A stretch of 64,000 nt of DNA from Alphaproteobacteria bacterium (GTDB lineage: Bacteria; Pseudomonadota; Alphaproteobacteria; UBA8366; Aestuariispiraceae), in NCBI GenBank assembly GCA_030065235.1, contig JASJDC010000003.1:310001-374000 (forward strand), written 5' to 3'. The translations under genes were made by a program, and so were the position numbers. Below, piece by piece: positions 27,825 to 36,639 of this stretch (position 1 is the stretch's first letter; each line of letters begins with the position of its first letter). A model generated the notes under the pieces. It was not told where the DNA came from. It made no database searches and was given only the letters and a program-made list of their open reading frames with translations.

Positions 27825-28733
27825 ATGACCTCACTGGATGACCTCGCCCTCCTTCCCACGCTCGCCCGCGAGACCAGCCTGCGGTCTGCGGCCCACCGCC
27901 TCGACATGCCTGTCAGCACGTTGTCCCGCCGTCTCGCCCGGCTGGAGAACGCCGTCGGCGCGCCGTTGATCCGCCGGACGCCAAGGGCCTTTGTCCTGAC
28001 CGAAGACGGACGCCGATTGGCTCAACTCTGCGAGTCCCCTTTGCGCGATCTTAAGGAGGCCATCGCCGAAATGCGCGACGGGCGAGCCCCCCTATCCGGC
28101 GAGTTGCGGGTGACAGGCCCCATCCAGGCGCTTCGTGACACGATCGGACCTTGGCTTTTGGCGTTCGCCTCCGAACACCCCCAACTTTTGCTTTCGATGC
28201 ATCCAAGCGATCGTTGGCTCGATCTTGTCTCGGAAGGATTCGATCTCGCGTTTCGAGTAGGACCGCTGCGCGACAGCAGCGATATCGCCATCAAACTGTG
28301 GGATGTCCCGTACACACTCGCCGCCGACAGCGCGTTCCTGGATCGCTACCCCTGTCTGCTCACTCTGGACCATCCGGATGAACTGGCCGCTGTTCCGGCC
28401 GTCGTCGCCGAGCCGATGTCAGAATGGCGGTTTCTGAATGATGAAGGGGCGATTGTCTCTGCGATTCCGCAAGCCTCCGCGAGGATCGGCGATCTGCAGC
28501 TTGCCGTCGATTCTGTGCAGGCGGGTCTCGGGCTGGGCTATGTGCCGCGCCTCATGGCCGAACGCGCTGGGCTGAAGCCTCTGTCAGTGCCTGGTTGGCG
28601 CCCGCTAGACCGCGAGATGTACGCCGTTCTCCCCGCCGGCCGGATGCGCAGCGCCCGGGTTCAAGCCGCGCTGGACCATGTGCGCCGACGATACCGCGAA
28701 GAGGTAGCGGGCGGCCGTCATGGCCTCCCGTGA
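27825..28733 (+). CDS. LysR family transcriptional regulator
   Basis: The 302-residue protein has an N-terminal winged helix (TSLRSAAHRLDMPVSTLSRRLARLENAVGAPLIRR) and an effector domain (LSGELRVTGPIQALRDTIGPWLLAFASEHPQ). The PVSTLSRRLARLE form places it in the subgroup common next to quinone reductases and SDRs. It is divergent from the quinone oxidoreductase. Its end lies 62 bases before the rpsI fragment. Confidence 0.93.
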   Translation: MTSLDDLALLPTLARETSLRSAAHRLDMPVSTLSRRLARLENAVGAPLIRRTPRAFVLTEDGRRLAQLCESPLRDLKEAIAEMRDGRAPLSGELRVTGPIQALRDTIGPWLLAFASEHPQLLLSMHPSDRWLDLVSEGFDLAFRVGPLRDSSDIAIKLWDVPYTLAADSAFLDRYPCLLTLDHPDELAAVPAVVAEPMSEWRFLNDEGAIVSAIPQASARIGDLQLAVDSVQAGLGLGYVPRLMAERAGLKPLSVPGWRPLDREMYAVLPAGRMRSARVQAALDHVRRRYREEVAGGRHGLP

Positions 28734-28795
28734 TTGTCAACCCGCGTGAGCCCTCGATCGCCAGCCCGTGTTGAGGAGGGCGTTTGTCCCACCAG

Positions 28796-28867
28796 AGCCG
28801 CGTCGTCGAACGGAAGAAATGCGGCCGCGCCAAAGCCCGCCGCAGCTTCCAGTTCTCGAAGCGGTAA
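28796..28867 (+). pseudogene. rpsI: Duplicated 3' end of rpsI (24 codons with stop)
   Basis: 71 of 72 bases equal 25824-25895, in the same orientation and ending at the same stop codon. The single change turns Tyr into Cys (KKCGRAKAR). There is no start codon or upstream S9 sequence, so it is not a gene. It reads as the right attachment-site copy, or scar, of an insertion into the rpsI 3' end. Confidence 0.88.
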
Positions 28868-28898
28868 GGCGAAGGTTCATCTTAGAAACATAAGGCGT

Positions 28899-28933
28899 AC
28901 GGCGTTTCCGCTACCTCGGAACGCCGTTTTCTT
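28899..28933 (+). terminator. Terminator after the rpsI fragment
   Basis: ACGGCGTTTCCG, six-base loop, CGGAACGCCGT (one bulged T), then TTTTCTTC. It follows the rpsI fragment by about 30 bases, as expected for the original rpsI terminator before insertion. It has no sequence in common with the one at 25923. Confidence 0.7.
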
Positions 28934-29034
28934 CGTACTGATGTTGGATACGATTATGCATCCCGCCACGCTTCCGCTATCGTCGTGGGTGCGGACAGGC
29001 TAGAGGCCAATGGCGTCATGGATCGTTGGTGGCG

Positions 29035-29634
29035 CTATTCCACAATGATCACCTGACCTGTGAGGGCTCCTTCGACACTTTTTGTATAGGCGCGCCCGAC
29101 TTCCGCCGACGACACCGGTTTGTGACCGGGAAACCAATCGCCGTAGCGTGGTTTTGAAATGTCGAGCAAGCCTGGGCTGACGACATTGATCCGAAGACCG
29201 CGCGGCATTTCGATCGCGGCGCTTTTCACAAAACCCGCGAGCGCGCCGTTTGCGGTCGCCGCGTTCGCGCCCATGCGGATTGGATCGCGATCAAGGACGC
29301 CGCTTGTCAGAGTAAACGATCCGCCGTCGGAAATCGTTTCCAGTGCCGCCAGGACAAGATTGATTTGACCCATCGCCTTTTGACGGAGCCCCAGCATGAA
29401 GGATTCCTGTGTGAACGCTTCAAGCGGCGCGAACGTGGCGTCTCCGGCGCATGACACGACCGCGCCGAATTCGCCGACGCTTCGATACAGATTAGCCACG
29501 GCGTCTATATCACTGATATCGACGCGATAGTCGCCGCTGGACCGACCGACCGACACGATCTCATGGCGGTTTCGGAGTTCGTCGCAGACGGTTTGGCCGA
29601 TATCGCCCGAGGCGCCTACCACGATGGTCTTCAA
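29035..29634 (-). CDS. Short-chain dehydrogenase/reductase, YxxxK-less variant
   Basis: The 199-residue protein has the NAD(P) motif VVGASGDIGQTV, an NNAG-equivalent VVSCAGDA and the catalytic-Ser strand SFTLTSGVL. Where classical SDRs have YxxxK, it reads GANAATANGALAGFVKSAAIEM, with no Tyr/Lys pair at the expected spacing. Related small SDRs with a conserved NGAL segment are widespread and poorly characterised. Its ATG overlaps the MerR stop (ATGA), so both form one operon. GC content is clearly below that of the region. Confidence 0.82.
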   Translation of the reverse strand: MKTIVVGASGDIGQTVCDELRNRHEIVSVGRSSGDYRVDISDIDAVANLYRSVGEFGAVVSCAGDATFAPLEAFTQESFMLGLRQKAMGQINLVLAALETISDGGSFTLTSGVLDRDPIRMGANAATANGALAGFVKSAAIEMPRGLRINVVSPGLLDISKPRYGDWFPGHKPVSSAEVGRAYTKSVEGALTGQVIIVE

Positions 29635-29993
29635 GGAGATTCTCCGATAATCTCCTGATACTTCTTTAGTTTTCGGTTGAGTATGTCATGGCGCCGATCA
29701 AGCTGAGCTTGACGGATTGCAAGACTGTCTCGGTGTTTTAGAAGCGCGGATTTCCGTTCAGGAATGGTTTCATCACCACCTCTATAGAGAGTGGCGAAGG
29801 CGCGCATATCTGACAGCGTCATTCCTGTTTCGCGTAAGGATGACAATAGGGTCAGCCAATCCAGGTCGGTCGCATTGAACTGGCGTTTGCCGTCCGGTCC
29901 TCGGGAAATCGGCGGACATAGTCCCGATTTCTCGTAATACCGGATCGCTGAAACGGTGAGGCCCGAACGTTCCGCCACTTCTGCTATTCTCAT
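29631..29993 (-). CDS. MerR family transcriptional regulator
   Basis: A 120-residue regulator with the MerR helix-turn-helix (MRIAEVAERSGLTVSAIRYYEKSGLCPP), a wing (GKRQFNATDLDWLTLLSSLRETGMTLSDMR) and a dimer coiled coil (RDSLAIRQAQLDRRHDILNRKLKKYQ). No metal-binding Cys pattern is present, so an organic ligand is likelier. AAGGAG lies nine bases before the ATG. Its promoter has the 19-bp spacer typical of MerR targets, so it probably controls itself and the SDR. Confidence 0.92.
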   Translation of the reverse strand: MRIAEVAERSGLTVSAIRYYEKSGLCPPISRGPDGKRQFNATDLDWLTLLSSLRETGMTLSDMRAFATLYRGGDETIPERKSALLKHRDSLAIRQAQLDRRHDILNRKLKKYQEIIGESP

Positions 29994-30017
29994 TCCGGTC
30001 GCTCCTTTCTTTTCGAC

Positions 30018-30048
30018 CCTATACCGACCTCGAGCAGCTTTAGGTCAA
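30018..30048 (-). promoter_or_regulatory. MerR-type promoter with 19-bp spacer and operator
   Basis: On the minus strand TTGACC and TATAGG are separated by 19 bases, the long spacing that MerR regulators correct by twisting DNA. The spacer contains the dyad GACCT-N11-AGGTC. It drives the MerR-SDR pair. Confidence 0.7.
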
Positions 30049-30269
30049 GCCTGCTTATGGGTCGACCGGCGACGGAATCGACATTGAACTCGGGTTATCG
30101 ATTCAGTACGTTAATGCCTGCTTATCCATGTGCGGCTAGGGTTCCGTTGCCAACGAGCAAGCTGGACCAAGCGCCGTTATGAGCCGTTGGCGGACACCCG
30201 AGGATTAGAAGACCAGAGGGGGTGGACAGGGCGTGTTGAAACACGTCCGTGCACTGCTCGAGGTCTGTC

Positions 30270-31127
30270 ATGTCCATCTCCGGTTTCTCGCTTGTTTTAG
30301 CCGCCGCGCTCTGTCACGCGATCTGGAATTACTTCGTCAAACGCATCGATGGCGGCCCGGAGCTGATCTGGCTGTTCTCGCTGGTCGCCGTGATCCTCTA
30401 TTTGCCGCTCGCAATTTGGATTTTGGCGGTTGAACAACCGGATCTCGGTCTGCCGGCGATCGTCTTCATACTGGGAAGCGTCGTTCTACATCTCGGGTAT
30501 TTCCTGCTTCTGCAGGCGGGATATCGGACCGGCGCGATGTCCGTGGTCTATCCGGTCGCGCGGGCTTCGGGACCGCTTCTGTCGACCACATTCGCAGTCT
30601 TGGCGCTCAATGAGGTCGTGACGCTTCAGATGGGCGTCGGCGCCTTGATCATCGTGTTTGGCGTTTTGATGCTGGCTGGCGGGATCAGGACCGATGCGAA
30701 GGACGCCCGGGGCTCGCTATTCTTCGGATTGGGCGCGGGAACGCTGATAGGCGCCTACACAGTTTGGGACGCCTATGCGGTGTCGGTCCTGCTGGCGCCG
30801 CCGCTTTTGTTGGACTATGTGTCAAGTCTTGGACGACTGGTGATCTTGGCGCCCGTCGCCAATCGGAATAGAGAGCGCATCCGTCGACAGTGGCGGGACC
30901 ACAAGCTCGGCGTGATCGCCATCGGTGTCTTCAGCCCGCTTGCCTATATCCTCATCCTCTACGCTCTAACTTTCACGCCTGTGACGTACGTGGCGCCGCT
31001 CAGGGAGATCAGCGTCCTTCTGGTTGTCCTCGCGGGAAGTCTGTTGCTGAAAGAAGGCCGCCTCAAGCAACGGCTTGCCTGGGCGGCGGTGATCTTGGCG
31101 GGTATGGCGCTGCTTGTATCCGCTTAG
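30270..31127 (+). CDS. EamA/DMT family transporter
   Basis: The 285-residue carrier has ten predicted membrane helices in two EamA repeats. The first repeat opens SLVLAAALCHAIWNYFVKR and the second opens FFGLGAGTLIGAYTVWDAYAV; the end of repeat two is EISVLLVVLAGSLLLKEGRLKQRLAWAAVILAGMALL. It is probably an exporter of metabolites or amino acids; the substrate is unknown. I chose the ATG at 30270. Confidence 0.88.
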   Translation: MSISGFSLVLAAALCHAIWNYFVKRIDGGPELIWLFSLVAVILYLPLAIWILAVEQPDLGLPAIVFILGSVVLHLGYFLLLQAGYRTGAMSVVYPVARASGPLLSTTFAVLALNEVVTLQMGVGALIIVFGVLMLAGGIRTDAKDARGSLFFGLGAGTLIGAYTVWDAYAVSVLLAPPLLLDYVSSLGRLVILAPVANRNRERIRRQWRDHKLGVIAIGVFSPLAYILILYALTFTPVTYVAPLREISVLLVVLAGSLLLKEGRLKQRLAWAAVILAGMALLVSA

Positions 31128-31207
31128 GCGCCAGTCATCGCGGACGAACTGGGAGACGCATGAGAGCGCGTCGCAGCTCCAATCCGCTTATCCAGACCAG
31201 CGGAGTG

Positions 31208-31930
31208 TTAATGCCCCTCCCACAAGTCCGGCGACACGACCGTTCGCTTGTTGAGGCAGAGCAGGAGTCGCGTAAAACCTGCGCCCTCGATCGGGGGCGA
31301 GCGGTGGACGACGCCGCTGTTCGGGCCGGCCTGGTTTCCTTTGAAGAGGGCGACATCGCCGTCTCCAAGCTGCTCCAGCGGTCCGTCATAGTCCCTCTGC
31401 GCCTCGATCGCGCGCTTGGCGTGGGTGCTGGCAACCCACTCGGTCGCAGGACCGCGATAGGTCGTCAGCAGGCGCGCTTCCACACTGTCGCGATGAAACT
31501 TCCAGCAGGCGTCATTGTCGATACGGGCCAGACGCACATCGACCAAGTCGCTCCGGGTGATCTCGGCGAACGCGCTGACGAGACCGTCTATGTCTTCCAG
31601 CAAGAAGTCTCGCATGGCGCCGGCGGCGAGACCGTGTGCGTCGAACTCGGGGTCCAGAGCCTGCTGCAGGTCGCTTGGCCGCACCAAAACACGGAGATGC
31701 GGCAGGGCCGCGGCGTCCATACCGTCGATCCAAACCTGGAACTGCGGCGGCAACCGGCGTTCCCAGATCACAAGCTCGGCGGCCGGTTCCTTGAAGGCGG
31801 CGAGGCCGTCTCTCGTCTCGACCATCCGGACACTGTCGGTCGATGCGACCGGGTTCGCCAAGGCGTCGCGCATCGCAGCGGGCGGCGGCATGCCGGCGCT
31901 CCTCAGCGCCCTTTCTTGAACAATGGTCAT
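31208..31930 (-). CDS. DUF1826 protein linked to zinc homeostasis
   Basis: This 240-residue protein belongs to DUF1826, a family found beside Zur-regulated CobW GTPases. Recognisable parts are [44 protein letters not shown] and TRLLLCLN. The spaced His residues ([14 protein letters not shown]) look like a dioxygenase-like metal site, but no activity is established. Its ATG overlaps the CobW stop (ATGA), so they are translated together. It may act in low-zinc survival. Confidence 0.8.
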   Translation of the reverse strand: MTIVQERALRSAGMPPPAAMRDALANPVASTDSVRMVETRDGLAAFKEPAAELVIWERRLPPQFQVWIDGMDAAALPHLRVLVRPSDLQQALDPEFDAHGLAAGAMRDFLLEDIDGLVSAFAEITRSDLVDVRLARIDNDACWKFHRDSVEARLLTTYRGPATEWVASTHAKRAIEAQRDYDGPLEQLGDGDVALFKGNQAGPNSGVVHRSPPIEGAGFTRLLLCLNKRTVVSPDLWEGH

Positions 31931-33144
31931 TCAGCGGCCTCCGCGCGCCGCCAGCTCGGGAACGGATCCGGCAGATCGGGCAGGGTGTCGGGGCGGGACG
32001 CGTCGAGCGCCGGCAATAGGCACTTGTCCAGCCGGCTTTTCAGCGCCGGCCAGTCGATCCCGCTTCCGATGAAGACGATTTCTTGGCGCCGGTCGCCCCA
32101 GGGCTCCTGCCAGTTGGCTTCCATATAGGCTTGCGCGGTCTCGCTTTCCGGCCAGCGTTCCTTGGGAACCGCCGCCCACCATGTACCCAACGGGTGAACC
32201 GACGATAGAGCGCCCGCGAGCGAGAATTCGGCCACCCAGCCGGGCCGCGTGGCGATCCAGAAATGCCCCTTGGCGCGAATGACGCCCGGCAGATCGCCGT
32301 TCAACAGCGCGTGGATGCGATCCGGTATAAAGGGACGCCGGGCGCGATAGACGAAGCTCTCGACGTCATATTCTTCGGTTTCCGGCGTATGATCCGCAAA
32401 GCCATAGAGTTCCTTGGCCCACATCGGATGTTCGTGCGCCTTCTCATAATCGAACAGCCCGGTATCGAGAATGGCGTCCGCCGGGGCGTCGGAATGATTG
32501 GTCTCGATGATCCGCGCATCCGCATTGAGGCTGCGGATGATCTTGCGCGCGGCGTCGACCTGTTCCGGCGACGCATCGGCCACCTTGTTGAGGATGACCA
32601 CGTCCGCGAACTCGATCTGATCGGTGAGGAGATGGACAAGTGTGCGTTCGTCTTCTTCGCCCAGGGTCTCGCCCCGGTCCCGCAGGAAGTCGTGGCTGGA
32701 ATAGTCGCGCAGCAGGTTCACCGCATCGACGACCGTCACCATCGTGTCGAGCCGGGCGACGTCCGACAGGCTCTCGCCGTCCTCGTCGCGGAAGTCGAAG
32801 GTGGCGGCGACGGGCAGGGGCTCGGAGATGCCGGTCGATTCGATCAGCAGATAGTCAAAGCGCCCTTCTTCGGCGAGGCGGCGCACTTCCGTGAGCAAAT
32901 CGTCCCGCAATGTGCAGCAGATGCAGCCATTCGACATCTCGACCAGGGTTTCATCGGTGCGGCTGAGCTCCGTATCGGCGCGCACCAGATCGGCGTCGAT
33001 ATTCACCTCGGACATATCGTTGACGATCACGGCGACGCGCCGTCCGTCGCGGTTATTCAGCACGCGGTTCAGAAGCGTCGTCTTCCCGGCCCCAAGGAAG
33101 CCGGAAAGGACCGTGACGGGAAGGCGCGGGGCTACAATGGTCAC
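31927..33144 (-). CDS. CobW/COG0523-family GTPase (ZigA-like zinc metallochaperone)
   Basis: The 405-residue G3E GTPase has the P-loop GFLGAGKTT, the metal-binding CICC motif ([12 protein letters not shown]), ESTGISEP as Walker B region and NKVA for guanine recognition. The C-terminal domain carries [17 protein letters not shown] prefer the GTG at 33144 (GAGGC upstream) to the GTG at 33174, which has no ribosome site. A Zur-type palindrome upstream indicates induction in zinc starvation, with the GTPase delivering scarce zinc to client enzymes. Confidence 0.9.
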   Translation of the reverse strand: MTIVAPRLPVTVLSGFLGAGKTTLLNRVLNNRDGRRVAVIVNDMSEVNIDADLVRADTELSRTDETLVEMSNGCICCTLRDDLLTEVRRLAEEGRFDYLLIESTGISEPLPVAATFDFRDEDGESLSDVARLDTMVTVVDAVNLLRDYSSHDFLRDRGETLGEEDERTLVHLLTDQIEFADVVILNKVADASPEQVDAARKIIRSLNADARIIETNHSDAPADAILDTGLFDYEKAHEHPMWAKELYGFADHTPETEEYDVESFVYRARRPFIPDRIHALLNGDLPGVIRAKGHFWIATRPGWVAEFSLAGALSSVHPLGTWWAAVPKERWPESETAQAYMEANWQEPWGDRRQEIVFIGSGIDWPALKSRLDKCLLPALDASRPDTLPDLPDPFPSWRRAEAAE

Positions 33145-33262
33145 TGTTCTTGCCTCGTAACTCTTTGGACCCACTATCGGGTTGCGCGCGCATGACGGCC
33201 GAAGATTGGAGACAATGCCGCCTCGACCAGGGAACTATCACGCACCGAAAGCAATAATAAAT

Positions 33263-33275
33263 GTTATAACATAAC
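33263..33275. promoter_or_regulatory. Zur-type box
   Basis: GTTAT-AAC-ATAAC, flanked by AAT on the left and GCA on the right, closely resembles the Zur consensus core (GTTATAATATAAC class). It lies about 120 bases before the CobW GTPase start. Confidence 0.75.
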
Positions 33276-33421
33276 GCAAGCGGATGTCTGACGATCCCCG
33301 GGGCCGCCATCGCCTGTCCAAAAGAGGATCATCCTCGCCCGGCCCCCTACGCTGAACAGCGGACGCCCCGCCCTTGGCGATGTCGCCAAGAGCGGCGCCG
33401 GCGCCATAACCGGGGATTCAG

Positions 33422-34114
33422 TCAGATGCTGCGGTCGACCTTGAGGCGTGGCGGGGTCTTCTTCTGTTCCGGCGCGACGTCGAACGGCAACTCCGCGCGC
33501 GATCCGCCGTGTTTCTCCCACAATTCCATAAAGTTGTGTTTCTTCAGATCGGGCGGGTTGACGCCGTAAATCACGGCGAGGACGCCGCCGTCAAAAGAGA
33601 GCACGCCGGTTCCCATCCCTTTGCCCCTGAAGGGACCGACCGGCTGTCGACCGATTGTTCGGATTAGCCCCGCGACTTCCAGGCCATTGTCGAAGCAGCG
33701 CAGCTTCGCCTCGGCGGTGCGTCCAAAACCGGAGAAACTGTAATATCCCTGACAGACCACTTCGCCGTTTGGGTCGCGATAGGACAAATACCGAATGTGC
33801 GGTTCCGCGATACGCCCGTCATAGACCGTAAGGCCGCCGAATTGGTAGGCTGTCGCCTTCGAAACATCCGTCAAAGACACCGCCTGCGGCGCTTCGTCAT
33901 CGCGACCGGTGGGGTAGACCACGGCCAGAACCGGCGTGACGCTGCAGCGTCGCCGGGCGCAATGTCGGGTCGACTCCCGTAGCGCCGCGACGAGCCGTCC
34001 GTCGCTGTCATCGATCGACGGGTCGAGGAGGCCGCCAACATCGTTCAACGACACATGAGGCGGCGCGCCGCAACCAATCGCCAATAAGGCGAGAAGGAGC
34101 ATCAGTGGCTTCAT
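33422..34114 (-). CDS. Probable lipoprotein of unknown function
   Basis: I do not recognise a domain. The 230-residue protein has a lipoprotein-type signal (MKPLMLLLALLAIGCGAPP) with the candidate lipidated Cys15. The mature part is soluble, with cysteines in HCARRRCSV and in VVCQGYYSF/LRCFDNG. It ends in a Pro/Lys-rich tail (KKTPPRLKVD). The gene stands alone, its last codons 280 bases from the zinc operon promoter. GC content fits the chromosome. Confidence 0.6.
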   Translation of the reverse strand: MKPLMLLLALLAIGCGAPPHVSLNDVGGLLDPSIDDSDGRLVAALRESTRHCARRRCSVTPVLAVVYPTGRDDEAPQAVSLTDVSKATAYQFGGLTVYDGRIAEPHIRYLSYRDPNGEVVCQGYYSFSGFGRTAEAKLRCFDNGLEVAGLIRTIGRQPVGPFRGKGMGTGVLSFDGGVLAVIYGVNPPDLKKHNFMELWEKHGGSRAELPFDVAPEQKKTPPRLKVDRSI

Positions 34115-34545
34115 GACGCGCTATCCAGAAGAATGACTTTTTCCAATCATACATGGACGCTAATGACGCACCAAGGCTCGACTCCCCGCGCAGTTCAGCT
34201 CCTTGAGGTTTCGCCGGGGTTTTTCGGACCACTAGGTCGCGGTCCGGGAATCGGCGCGTCGGTGATGGCGGCAGCGTCTCGCGCGTGCGGCGCTTCGTCG
34301 CTTGTAACGCCGATCGGTGTCCAATTTGCGGGTCCGACAAGGGTTGCCGCGATTTCCTCGTATATTAAGATTTAGTTATGAAATATAATCTAGACTTAGG
34401 CCGAGCTGGCGTCGGACGATATGCCGGTGAGATTCGGCGCGGACCGCGAGACCAGTTGGGCGTTTCCGACGCCCGCCGGGCGCTGTGCGATGGCTTTCAG
34501 TGAGTAGGCTGACTTGAAGAAGACAGTCCAGGAAAAGAAACGCGT
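34115..34545. other. Intergenic region between the lipoprotein and the histidine kinase
   Basis: About 430 bases. The part at 34360-34400 is AT-rich (AAGATTTAGTTATGAAATATAA) and is the best place for promoters. Short frames on both strands lack ribosome sites and homology that I can recognise. Confidence 0.4.
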
Positions 34546-36555
34546 ATGAGCAAGAGCTCGACCACCGCCTTGATCCTTGCGTCCATTAGTCTCGTCGCAC
34601 TTTTCGTGTGGCAAGTGTCGACCGGATACAATGACGCCAAGACCGCGTTCCTTGAAAACCTCGAGCTCGTTCTGCGCGAGAATACTGCGACAAATCGGGT
34701 CTTGCTGCAGGGACATGTTCGCCGCGTGGGTGATCTGGCGGCGCTGGTGAATGAGCCGGGATTTCCAACGTTGCTCAGCCGAGAATGCCTGGAAGTCGGC
34801 GATGCTGGGTGCTTGCCGGGTCTGACCGTCTGGCCGTCGAAGAGCGGTGATTGGCGGGCGTCCCCAATCGTCGATTGCGGACAGGATGAATTCTTGGCGC
34901 GCCTCGAAGACGTACAAGACCGCACCTACGCCATTGGACCGACCGCCTGGATGCCGTCAGATCGCGTGATGGCGCCCATCGCACACGCCATTCCAGGCGG
35001 CGCCGGGTGGATCGCCGCCTGCGCCGACATTGATCCAATTCGCGCCTTGTGGAGAGATCTCGAGCTTCCGACAAAGACGTCGATGGCGTTGATCCGGGCG
35101 ACGGACTTCCGCCTTTGGGTCCGTGAGCCTTTCAGCCCCGACCTACTGGGGCGTGACCTGTCCAACGGGCCATTGGTGGCGGCGATGCTCGAAAACGGAC
35201 CGGGTGTCGGCGGTACGGCCGACATCACGGCGACACAGACGGACTTCGTCCAACGCACCGTTCAGTGGAGCCCGGTTGGCGTCGACGATCTGATATTGGT
35301 CGCCGGCTATTCGAAGGATCACTTTTTCGAAACATGGTTCAAACGTGAGGCTCCGCATCTCACGATCGTCGCTGCGCTGGTCGTCGCCTTTATGCTCATG
35401 GCCTTTCTCTCGTCAAGAAGCATCGCCAAACGGTTTCAAGAGGTTTCCGATCTGGCCCAGCGCCTGTCGATCGCGACGGAAGGCGCGCAAATAGGCGTGT
35501 TCGATTTCGATTTTCGAACCGGGCGTCTCGAATGGAACGACGAAATGCTTCGCATCTATGGCATGGATCGAAACCAGTTCACGGGAACGTTCGAGGACTG
35601 GCGGCAGGCCGTGCATCCCGATGATTTAGCCGAAGCCGAGCGTCTGTTCAGCGACGCCCGAAAGGCGAAAGGGCAGTTCAAGACGGATTTTCGGATCATC
35701 AGGCCGGACGGGGTTGAGGCCTGGATCTTTGCTGTGGCCGAGTTCACGGAGACTGAAAGCGGGCTTCCCGAGCGCGTCCTTGGGGTGAATATCGATATAT
35801 CCGAGCGCATTCACTTCCAGGAAGAACTCCAGCAATTGTCGGCTCGCCTGGCGACCGAACGCGACAAGTCCGAAAAGGACAATAAGGCCAAGACCGACTT
35901 CATGGCGCATATGAGCCATGAGATCCGGACGCCGCTTAACGCCATCATCGGTTTCACCCAGATTTTGCAGACGAGGCTCTCCGGCGACGATACGAGCGCG
36001 AAGGAGAAAGAATACACCGAGGACATCCTCAAAGCGGGCAATCATTTGTTGGGACTCGCCAATGAATTCCTCGACATATCGAAGATCGAACACAATGTCC
36101 TGGAGCTCGACGTCAAGAAGCATAATGCGCAGGATTTGATCGAAGATGCGCTGACAACGGCGAACGCCTTGAAAACCAACGGCGTTTCTTTTGAAGTCGA
36201 TGTTGACGCCGGTTTGGAAGTCCAGTGTGACAAACGAACAATGCACCAATGCCTGTTAAACTTGCTTACGAATGCGATCAAGTATTCGCCGAGGAACGGG
36301 GTCATCAAGGTCGGCGCATCCGCTCGAAAGGATCAGGTCGCCTTCTTTGTCGAGGACAGCGGCGCCGGCATCGATAGTCAATTGCTGCAGAATATCGGCC
36401 GGCCCTTCCTGCGACCCCAGGGGCCCGACGTGGCGAATCCGAACGGCATCGGGTTGGGGTTGGCGATCACAAAACGGCTAATCGAGAAGCAAGGCGGAAA
36501 GCTGGTCGTTGAGGCCAAGCAGGGCGTAGGCACGCGCGCCGAACTCGCGGTTTGA
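34546..36555 (+). CDS. Membrane-bound PAS sensor histidine kinase
   Basis: The 669-residue kinase has a membrane helix at about residues 7-23 and a periplasmic sensor of about 245 residues. The sensor is Cache-like, with cysteines in RECLEVGDAGCLPG. A second helix (HLTIVAALVVAFMLMAFLSS) follows, then a PAS domain (IGVFDFDFRTGRLEWNDEMLRIYGM), a HisKA domain with MSHEIRTPLNAIIGF (His458), and an HATPase domain with NLLTNAIKYSP, DSGAGID and GIGLGLAI. No receiver domain is fused and no response regulator lies nearby, so the partner is encoded elsewhere. Confidence 0.93.
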   Translation: MSKSSTTALILASISLVALFVWQVSTGYNDAKTAFLENLELVLRENTATNRVLLQGHVRRVGDLAALVNEPGFPTLLSRECLEVGDAGCLPGLTVWPSKSGDWRASPIVDCGQDEFLARLEDVQDRTYAIGPTAWMPSDRVMAPIAHAIPGGAGWIAACADIDPIRALWRDLELPTKTSMALIRATDFRLWVREPFSPDLLGRDLSNGPLVAAMLENGPGVGGTADITATQTDFVQRTVQWSPVGVDDLILVAGYSKDHFFETWFKREAPHLTIVAALVVAFMLMAFLSSRSIAKRFQEVSDLAQRLSIATEGAQIGVFDFDFRTGRLEWNDEMLRIYGMDRNQFTGTFEDWRQAVHPDDLAEAERLFSDARKAKGQFKTDFRIIRPDGVEAWIFAVAEFTETESGLPERVLGVNIDISERIHFQEELQQLSARLATERDKSEKDNKAKTDFMAHMSHEIRTPLNAIIGFTQILQTRLSGDDTSAKEKEYTEDILKAGNHLLGLANEFLDISKIEHNVLELDVKKHNAQDLIEDALTTANALKTNGVSFEVDVDAGLEVQCDKRTMHQCLLNLLTNAIKYSPRNGVIKVGASARKDQVAFFVEDSGAGIDSQLLQNIGRPFLRPQGPDVANPNGIGLGLAITKRLIEKQGGKLVVEAKQGVGTRAELAV

Positions 36556-36639
36556 CGCCGGGCATAGCCGCGAAACAGAAAAAGCCGGACCGAATACCGA
36601 GCCCCGTTTGCGAGTGCAGCTCAGTGTGTCTGGCGTCAC

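Noticed and set aside
34133-34375. 80-codon + strand frame between the lipoprotein and the kinase
   Set aside because: No ribosome site or domain; it ends in the AT-rich promoter-like stretch.
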